Positions 15,566-20,116 of a DNA stretch of 20,116 bases are shown piece by piece. The stretch comes from GCA-2699365 sp036160955 (GTDB lineage: Bacteria; Verrucomicrobiota; Verrucomicrobiia; Opitutales; Coraliomargaritaceae). Each line of letters begins with the position of its first letter. Within the stretch, counting starts at the first letter, position 1. The notes under the pieces were generated by a model. That model was not told the DNA's origin. It saw only the letters and a program-made list of their open reading frames with translations, and did not search any database. The stretch is from positions 1 to 20,116 of the forward strand of contig JAYYDJ010000092.1 of NCBI GenBank assembly GCA_036160955.1. The letters are read 5' to 3'. The translations under genes and the position numbers were made by a program.

Positions 15566-16945
15566 TTAAATTTTAAGTATTTTTCGTACAATTCCATTTA
15601 TCTCATAATTTTTTAGTAGATTAGGAAAGTGCTCTGCACCACGTCCAACTGCAGCTAGCTCTACATGCTCTGAAGTGTGAGCGTGAGAAGTCCACCCTAC
15701 CCCCGTCTCTTGGTAAAGTTCAGCAGCAATTGCGTCAGCTATGACACTTGTCATGTAGTCAGAACCAGCCAGCATTTTTTCTACAATTTCTACTTCTTGG
15801 TCCTTCGTAATGACAAGATCACAAATTGAATTAAAATGAGCACGACTAAATTTGCCTGTTTTCTGATAGATGCGCTCGATCGATTCAAAGCTACCACGAA
15901 AATTATTAATTCGATCTAACGCTGAGCCACTACCATTGTAGCTCTTTCCGACTCCATTTAATTGACAACCGCCTGTGCCGTGATCGGTAGTCACAATAAC
16001 GAGTGTATCTGGATTCGATTCGAGAAAATCTAGTGCAATTGGAATACAATTATCAAATTCTAGAAGCTCATGCAAAATAGCTGCGGGGTCATTAGCGTGC
16101 CCTGCATGGTCAATTCGGCCAGCCTCTACTTGTAATACGAAGCCGTTTTCGTTTTCACTTAGAGGACGAAGAGCCGCATTAAACATATTAGCTAGACCTG
16201 GTATCTGTGCAAAAGCTGGATCATTCTTACGATCAATAGCGTAAGGTAGATGGCTATCCGAAAATAATCCTAATATTCGTCGGCTATCAGATAGATTAGA
16301 CAAACCTACGTGATCAGTAACGAAAGAATAGCCAAGACGTTTAAATTCCGAACATAAGTTACGCTCTTTAGTAATAAAATACTCTAGTCCACCTCCAAGC
16401 AACAGATCTACTCCACGCTCTAGATATTGATTCGCAATCGTTGCCTCTAAGTCACGGTTTAATGCGTTCGCAGCAAATGATGCTGGTGTCGCATGAGTGA
16501 TCCTACAGGTGCTTACCAAGCCAGTTGATTTCCCAGCCTGCTTGGCATGTTGCATCAGTGGTACTAGAGCGTCTCCTTTTATAGAATAATTAATACAACC
16601 ATTATAAACACGCTCTCCACTACCCCATGCACTACCAGCTGCTGCAGAATCAGTAACTGGAGAACTAGCTGAAGCTGTGTCTTGTAGACTTCTATGCACA
16701 TTATTTTTTTCCAATAATTGCACCCACTTTAGTGGCTCAGCACAGTGGCGAAGCTTCCAATGGTTCGCTAATGTTAGCGATCCGACTCCCATTCCATCAG
16801 CAACCAAAAAAATAAGGTTTTTAGTAGTATTACTTCCATTAGTTACATTTGAAAATACCTGAGGACTAGAAAATAAAGATGCGCCACCTAAAAGACCGGC
16901 ACCCTGAATAAACTGGCGTCGTGATGAGGAATATTGCTCGGACAT
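15566..16945 (-). CDS. Tat-exported alkaline phosphatase (PhoA-like)
   Basis: This periplasmic or exported phosphomonoesterase releases phosphate from organic esters. The N-terminus has a twin-arginine signal: SRRQFIQ (8-14), then a hydrophobic GAGLLGGASLF stretch. Export is therefore as a folded, metal-loaded protein. In the 459-residue protein, metal and active-site residues by E. coli PhoA logic are Asp50 (VADGMG), nucleophile Ser100 (VTDSAAAGSAW), Thr153 (HATPAS), Glu274, Asp279 and His283 (VEAGRIDHAGH), Asp321-His322 (TTDHGTGG), and a late His in WTSHAHTSEHV. The PhoA positions Asp153 and Lys328 are His here (His151, His280), as in mammalian enzymes. It converges with cysJ (13-nt gap) and follows msrB. 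No phosphate-regulon box was recognised. Confidence 0.92.
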   Translation of the reverse strand: MSEQYSSSRRQFIQGAGLLGGASLFSSPQVFSNVTNGSNTTKNLIFLVADGMGVGSLTLANHWKLRHCAEPLKWVQLLEKNNVHRSLQDTASASSPVTDSAAAGSAWGSGERVYNGCINYSIKGDALVPLMQHAKQAGKSTGLVSTCRITHATPASFAANALNRDLEATIANQYLERGVDLLLGGGLEYFITKERNLCSEFKRLGYSFVTDHVGLSNLSDSRRILGLFSDSHLPYAIDRKNDPAFAQIPGLANMFNAALRPLSENENGFVLQVEAGRIDHAGHANDPAAILHELLEFDNCIPIALDFLESNPDTLVIVTTDHGTGGCQLNGVGKSYNGSGSALDRINNFRGSFESIERIYQKTGKFSRAHFNSICDLVITKDQEVEIVEKMLAGSDYMTSVIADAIAAELYQETGVGWTSHAHTSEHVELAAVGRGAEHFPNLLKNYEINGIVRKILKI

Positions 16946-17002
16946 GATCTTAGAATAACAGAACTATTATATCAAAAGCCAGCTAAAGAAGCGACTGCAC
17001 TC

Positions 17003-17635
17003 TTACTTTGGTGCATACCATGCTAAAACCTTTGCTCGAACTTCATCTAAATCATTCATGGGCTCAAAAAGTAGTGATGCAGAGTTAATGCAATATCGAA
17101 GACCTCCTCGATCAGAAGGGCCATCTTCGAAAACATGACCTTGGTGAGCACCACACACCTTGCAATGTACCTCTATGCGCTGCATTCCGTAGCTTACATC
17201 GCGCTTCACACCCAGAGTACGTGGATCTATTGGTCGTGAAAAGCTTGGCCAACCGGTACCTGAATCAAACTTATCTGTACTTAAAAATAGAGGAGTTTCA
17301 CAACCGACACAGTTATAAATACCGATAGCCTTATTGTCGTGGTAGGCATTTGAGAAAGGTCTTTCTGTTCCTTGCTCACGAGTAACACTATATGCGAGTG
17401 CTGATAAGCGTTCTCTCCATTGCTTTTCTGTACGTTTTACAGGAAATGAATCCCCTGAAAGATCCACATGAGAAGGAAGGGCACACGCAGAAGCGCATTC
17501 CGCAATTTCTAAATTTTTTGATGACATAACAGTGGAAAGACTATCCTTTTTGAGAATATTTGCATATAATATAGTGCAGAACAAAAGCAATATAGTTAAC
17601 ACTATACCGAGACTTCTAAGTAATATGCATATCAT
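17003..17635 (-). CDS. msrB: Exported or membrane-anchored peptide-methionine (R)-S-oxide reductase
   Basis: MsrB reduces methionine-R-sulfoxide in damaged proteins. The catalytic domain fills about residues 65-208. It has zinc ligands Cys109-Cys112 (CVGC) and Cys158-Cys161 (CKVC), the SGTGWPSF block, GHVFEDGP, and catalytic Cys182 in RYCINSASL. Ahead of it is an N-terminal hydrophobic helix (about 4-26), so the enzyme should face the periplasm, tethered or secreted. A lipobox is not convincing (LLFC). A linker with two extra cysteines (ECASAC, 46-51) lies between helix and domain. The protein is 210 residues, longer than stand-alone cytoplasmic MsrB (~140) because of this leader. It lies 46 nt after the dnaX tau end and 57 nt before the alkaline phosphatase gene, on the same strand. 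Confidence 0.92.
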   Translation of the reverse strand: MICILLRSLGIVLTILLLFCTILYANILKKDSLSTVMSSKNLEIAECASACALPSHVDLSGDSFPVKRTEKQWRERLSALAYSVTREQGTERPFSNAYHDNKAIGIYNCVGCETPLFLSTDKFDSGTGWPSFSRPIDPRTLGVKRDVSYGMQRIEVHCKVCGAHQGHVFEDGPSDRGGLRYCINSASLLFEPMNDLDEVRAKVLAWYAPK

Positions 17636-17681
17636 AGATTTAATATTTAAAAATTATTAAGATTAACATAAATAAAAAATT

Positions 17682-18071
17682 TTAAAATATTCTGTCTTTA
17701 CCATCAATATTTCTAACTCTATCTACTTTTCCATTAAAATTTTTAAGCAATGAAGCTAGTATTGCGTCGCTCAATCGTGAGTTGGCCTGCTCAATTGTAA
17801 TTAATTCAGTAGATTCCCTCAAAACTAATGAGCCAAAGTCTTGATCAGCTACTTCCCCTAAGTCTTTGAATTCATCCTCAGCCAATAAACTTGCTTCGAT
17901 GGGCGATTCATCAGCTTCCAAACTTACTTCAAATACATCCGTAGACGTATTGACTGTCTGGTCAACTACTTCACCAAGTATGCGCGAACTAGCAATACTG
18001 ACAAAACGACTGTCTTTTCTTGAAGGATCAGGTATGACCATAGGAGTCAAATCACCCGTCCTTGTCGCTAC
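17682..18071 (-). CDS. dnaX: dnaX -1 frame: tau-specific C-terminal extension
   Basis: This is the second part of dnaX, reached by -1 slippage in the A10-G run. From GTA at 18071 the -1 frame stays open for 129 codons (V-A-T-R-T-G-D, then 122 more) to TAA. Tau would be about 513 residues, against 384 for gamma. The extension is acidic in its middle. It has a small internal repeat (ILGEVVDQ and DLGEVADQ) and ends with SRLSDAILASLLKNFNGKVDRVRNIDG. That end resembles the last helix and strand of tau domain V, which binds the polymerase alpha subunit in E. coli (inference). It is much shorter than the E. coli tau-specific part (~210 residues), so a separate DnaB-binding domain IV is not obvious. 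Independent initiation at TTG 18050, with AAGGA at 18063-18059, is a weaker alternative. Confidence 0.75.
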   Translation of the reverse strand, partial: VATRTGDLTPMVIPDPSRKDSRFVSIASSRILGEVVDQTVNTSTDVFEVSLEADESPIEASLLAEDEFKDLGEVADQDFGSLVLRESTELITIEQANSRLSDAILASLLKNFNGKVDRVRNIDGKDRIF

Positions 18072-19222
18072 TTTTTTTTTTGAGTATTACTAGTTGCACT
18101 GCTGTTGCCTTCAAATAATCCAGTACCCACTAATTGTTTAATGACAGTATCTATAGCTCGAGCGCGAGACTCTTCAGCTGCCTTGAGTAAAACGACCTCA
18201 AAATTAACTGTTTCAGACAATCCTTTTTGTACACTTTGCTCACCGCGTTGTAAGGCATCGAGCATTCGCATAATCGACTCATTTGTATGCATCGTTCCCA
18301 ATAGGTTAGTCTGACCATTCTTCTCTATTGAATCGAGTAATACAGTTCTTAGATAAGCAATTAAATCCTGGAGTATCCTGTAAAGGTCACGTCCCTCGCT
18401 AGCATATTGGTCCACCGATGCTATTATTGATTTGAAATCCAGTGCTCCCAAAAATGAAGCTAGTTCATTAATTCGGTCTGCGGATATTAGCCCATATACA
18501 TCTAGCACGTCCTGCTCCCTGATTGTATCTCCACAAAATGAGATCATCTGATCTAAAATAGATTGAGAATCTCGCATTCCACCGTTTGCTAAACGAGCAA
18601 TTGAATCAAGTGCAGCGGACTCAACTATTATGCCCTCTGATTCAGATATCATTTTTAGTTTTTCAACAATTACATTGTTGGAAATTGGTCGAAACTCAAA
18701 GCGTTGACAACGAGAAACAATAGTTGGCAGCACCTTGTGAGATTCAGTTGTTGCAAAAATAAATTTAACATGGCTTGGGGGCTCCTCTAAGGTTTTAAGT
18801 AGAGCGTTGAATGCTGCAGTTGAAAGCATATGTACTTCATCGATAATATAAATTTTAAACGTACACTGTGCTGGAGCAAACTGACAGTCGTCTCTTAAGT
18901 CACGTACCTGATCTACACTGTTATTGGAAGCTCCATCAATTTCTATAACGTCCATACATGAGCCATTCATTATCGATTGGCTGATATCGGAATCATTATC
19001 TGGATTTATACTTGGACCTCCTGCTGCGTTTAAACATTTAGCAAATAAGCGAGCAGAACTGGTTTTTCCTGTACCCCTAGGCCCAACAAATAAATACGCA
19101 TGAGCTATACGATTGGATTCTATAGCGTTACTCAATGTGCGAACAATATGATCCTGACCAACTAATTCGCCAAACTGCTTAGGCCTCCATCGACGTGCAA
19201 TAACTTGGTATCCGTTCTCCAT
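18068..19222 (-). CDS. dnaX: DNA polymerase III gamma subunit (zero frame of dnaX)
   Basis: DnaX is the AAA+ ATPase motor of the replicative clamp loader. The zero frame gives 384 residues: Walker A GPRGTGKT (47-54), Walker B IIDEVHML (126-133), LLKTLEEPP, sensor 1 FATTE and the SRC arginine-finger motif (170-172). Domains II-III run through a collar helix region to about 370. The protein ends in NTQKKK at a TAG directly after an A10-G run, which is the gamma form. In the usual zinc module (E. coli Cys64, 73, 76, 79) a gapless alignment by eye puts Ala66, Asp75, Ser78 and Ser81, so no zinc can be bound there. The start ATG has no Shine-Dalgarno. It lies 106 nt after the SRP RNA gene on the same strand, and msrB follows. 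Confidence 0.95.
   Translation of the reverse strand: MENGYQVIARRWRPKQFGELVGQDHIVRTLSNAIESNRIAHAYLFVGPRGTGKTSSARLFAKCLNAAGGPSINPDNDSDISQSIMNGSCMDVIEIDGASNNSVDQVRDLRDDCQFAPAQCTFKIYIIDEVHMLSTAAFNALLKTLEEPPSHVKFIFATTESHKVLPTIVSRCQRFEFRPISNNVIVEKLKMISESEGIIVESAALDSIARLANGGMRDSQSILDQMISFCGDTIREQDVLDVYGLISADRINELASFLGALDFKSIIASVDQYASEGRDLYRILQDLIAYLRTVLLDSIEKNGQTNLLGTMHTNESIMRMLDALQRGEQSVQKGLSETVNFEVVLLKAAEESRARAIDTVIKQLVGTGLFEGNSSATSNTQKKK
18071..18081 (-). promoter_or_regulatory. Programmed frameshift or slippage site in dnaX (A10-G)
   Basis: On the minus strand ten A (18081-18072) are followed by G (18071) and a zero-frame TAG (18070-18068). Read in phase, this is CAA AAA AAA AAG TAG, so it contains the E. 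coli dnaX heptamer A AAA AAG exactly in register. A slip of -1 enters a frame open for 129 codons. I see no strong downstream hairpin; the best is a 4-bp AGGA/TCCT pair (18062-18059 with 18045-18042). There is also no AGGGAG-like upstream stimulator. That favours transcriptional slippage on the A run, as known for Thermus dnaX, or unaided ribosomal slippage. Confidence 0.85.
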
Positions 19223-19328
19223 ACTTTTTATATAAAGCTACTAATCGTAGATACTGGCAAGTGGGTTTTATAGTATAGGGACCAGTAAAAATCGGGAATT
19301 AGAAAAAATAATTAAACTATATTAAAGT

Positions 19329-19423
19329 GGCCAGGCACCCTACGGCACATGCCGTTCAAACTACCGCTGCTCCCTTCCGGGCCTGACGGGGTTCGCTTGT
19401 CCAGTATTGCATAGGACCCGGCC
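19329..19423 (-). ncRNA. ffs: Signal recognition particle RNA, small bacterial (4.5S) type
   Basis: This is the RNA scaffold that binds Ffh and targets nascent membrane proteins to FtsY. The minus-strand transcript begins GGCCGGGTCC and ends GGGTGCCTGGCC, so the two ends pair into the long 4.5S stem. The apex carries the conserved Ffh-binding element GTCAGGCCCGGAAGGGAGCA, with the GGAA tetraloop and both asymmetric internal-loop strands (GTCAGG and AGCAGC). The length of about 95 nt, without Alu domain, identifies the short proteobacterial-style form. Exact ends are taken from base pairing and may differ by a few bases. It lies 106 nt upstream of dnaX. Adjacency of the SRP RNA gene and dnaX is seen in several phyla. 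Confidence 0.95.
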
Positions 19424-19521
19424 ATCAACAAGATGGCATCGTATAATTCCTACAGACAACCAAAAAATGTAACTATCTTTGATGCTTGTCCTAATCATCA
19501 TATTCCAAAAGGATCCTAAAG
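19424..19521. promoter_or_regulatory. Divergent start region of SRP RNA and the following unknown gene
   Basis: A consensus TATAAT on the plus strand (19442-19447) overlaps a TATACG on the minus strand (19445-19440). The two opposed -10 elements therefore share bases, as in known bidirectional promoters. Neither has a clear -35. Directly inside the SRP side is a perfect 6-bp hairpin, GCCATC TTGTT GATGGC (minus strand 19437-19421), whose 3' arm runs into the first bases of the SRP RNA. It could be a 5' leader removed during maturation. The rightward gene has AAAAGGA (19507-19513) as its Shine-Dalgarno. Confidence 0.45.
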
Positions 19522-20116
19522 ATGACTATTGACGGCTTAGTATCGCAGCAGCGTAAACAATTTTTCCCCATAAATTCAGCATTTCGGGACTACCTGGCAG
19601 AATACCAACGTGGAATTGATCTACCTATTAGCTACGAGGACCTCATAGATTATGATGATGCCTTCCCGTTAATAAACAAGAATGGTAAAGATACACTATG
19701 GTTAACTCTAATTTATGAGCAACAACGCGGTAGAGAATTATACGAAGGCCTCAAAAAGATTTACGTAATACTTCGCTCTGGAGGAGATGAAACAGCGATA
19801 GGCAATCTATTTATCGATCGCGTTGACTTTTGTACCTTTGGCAATACGAAACCAATGCGAGTTCGAGTTGTTAATCAGCACAATGACAACCATGACTACT
19901 TTTACGTTAAAAAAGCAGATGCTTCTCGTATTTATGGACTTGAGTTAGAGGAACTACTCTCTCCAAACCATATAAACTTCCTTGTTTATGGTGATACATT
20001 AATTGAAGAGCACATTATTGGAGTTCCTGGTGACGATTTCATTCGCGACTACCTACCCCAAGCTGATTTACATTCTGTTCGATTAGCGAAAGAGTTTATA
20101 AAATTTAATGAACGCT
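19522..20116 (+). CDS. Conserved-looking protein of unknown function (3' end outside window)
   Basis: An open frame starts at ATG 19522 and runs without a stop to the window edge (198 codons, incomplete). The ATG is preceded by AAAAGGA with eight bases between, the only clear Shine-Dalgarno in the window. The product starts MTIDGLVSQQRKQFFPINSAF and looks soluble: no signal peptide or membrane helix, and many acidic and aromatic residues. Notable segments are DTLWLTLIYEQQRGRELYEGLKKIY, VDFCTFGNTKPMRVRVVNQ, DYFYVKKADASRIYGLELEELLSP, EEHIIGVPGDDF and VRLAKEFIKFNER. The VKKADASRIYGLELE stretch has the look of a nucleotide- or peptide-binding fold, but I recognise no catalytic motif and name no function. 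Codon use looks like that of the neighbours, so there is no sign of recent transfer. Confidence 0.85.
   Translation, partial: MTIDGLVSQQRKQFFPINSAFRDYLAEYQRGIDLPISYEDLIDYDDAFPLINKNGKDTLWLTLIYEQQRGRELYEGLKKIYVILRSGGDETAIGNLFIDRVDFCTFGNTKPMRVRVVNQHNDNHDYFYVKKADASRIYGLELEELLSPNHINFLVYGDTLIEEHIIGVPGDDFIRDYLPQADLHSVRLAKEFIKFNER

Noticed and set aside
17682..18050. Independent gene starting at TTG 18050
   Set aside because: AAGGA lies eight bases before it, but the -1 frame is open without a stop right up to the slippery A run of dnaX. The tail resembles a tau C-terminus, so it is better explained as the tau extension.
18071..18081. Sequencing error in the dnaX homopolymer
   Set aside because: It cannot be excluded, but the heptamer A AAA AAG in exact phase with an immediate stop fits programmed slippage at the expected place in dnaX. 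I keep the biological reading as more likely.
1..20116. Mobile element, prophage, CRISPR array, toxin-antitoxin or tRNA genes
   Set aside because: I saw no transposase, integrase, terminal repeats, regularly spaced repeats, small overlapping toxin pair or cloverleaf. The window is ordinary chromosomal housekeeping DNA.

Overview
The window is AT-rich chromosomal DNA from a Gram-negative-type bacterium. It carries housekeeping genes and shows no sign of phage, transposon, plasmid or CRISPR. The lineage is an inference: the DnaX sequence lacks the zinc cysteines, and the GatB, CysJ and DnaX sequences read most like Verrucomicrobiota (Opitutae/Puniceicoccales type). No rRNA or marker tree is available here to prove it. 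Only one of the roughly fifteen start codons (the last gene, 19522) has a clear Shine-Dalgarno sequence.

Layout. Positions 1-160 hold the tail of an unidentified plus-strand transcription unit, closed by a very good intrinsic terminator (132-160). From 333 to 11092 everything lies on the minus strand. In transcription order it is nadD, rsfS, a membrane protein with a PAS-like domain, a hybrid histidine kinase (8-nt overlap), pheS, pheT, gatC, gatA, gatB. This is an NAD-synthesis and ribosome-silencing pair, then a two-protein sensory module, then a block for Phe-tRNA charging and tRNA-dependent amidation. An exoD-like membrane gene (11170-11820, plus) is divergent from nadD and ends exactly against the stop codon of cysI.

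The cysI (minus) and cysJ (plus) genes encode the two subunits of NADPH-sulfite reductase. They diverge from a 198-bp region rich in inverted repeats. cysJ then converges, with a 13-nt gap, on a minus-strand group: a Tat-exported alkaline phosphatase, a membrane-anchored or exported MsrB, and dnaX. Upstream of dnaX on the same strand is the 4.5S/SRP RNA gene. A conserved-looking protein of unknown function starts divergently from the SRP RNA and runs off the window end.

The most notable signal is in dnaX. The zero frame ends at a TAG directly after an A10-G run (18071-18081) that contains the E. coli slippery heptamer A AAA AAG in the correct phase. The -1 frame stays open for a further 129 codons, to a TAA at 17682. 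This is a programmed gamma/tau switch, by ribosomal or transcriptional slippage, in a DnaX that has lost all four zinc-binding cysteines. Other points are the split sensor/kinase pair, the near absence of Shine-Dalgarno sequences, the TTG start of cysJ with essentially no leader signal, and an SRP RNA start region with overlapping opposed -10 elements. I found no clearly undescribed multi-gene defence or metabolic system.
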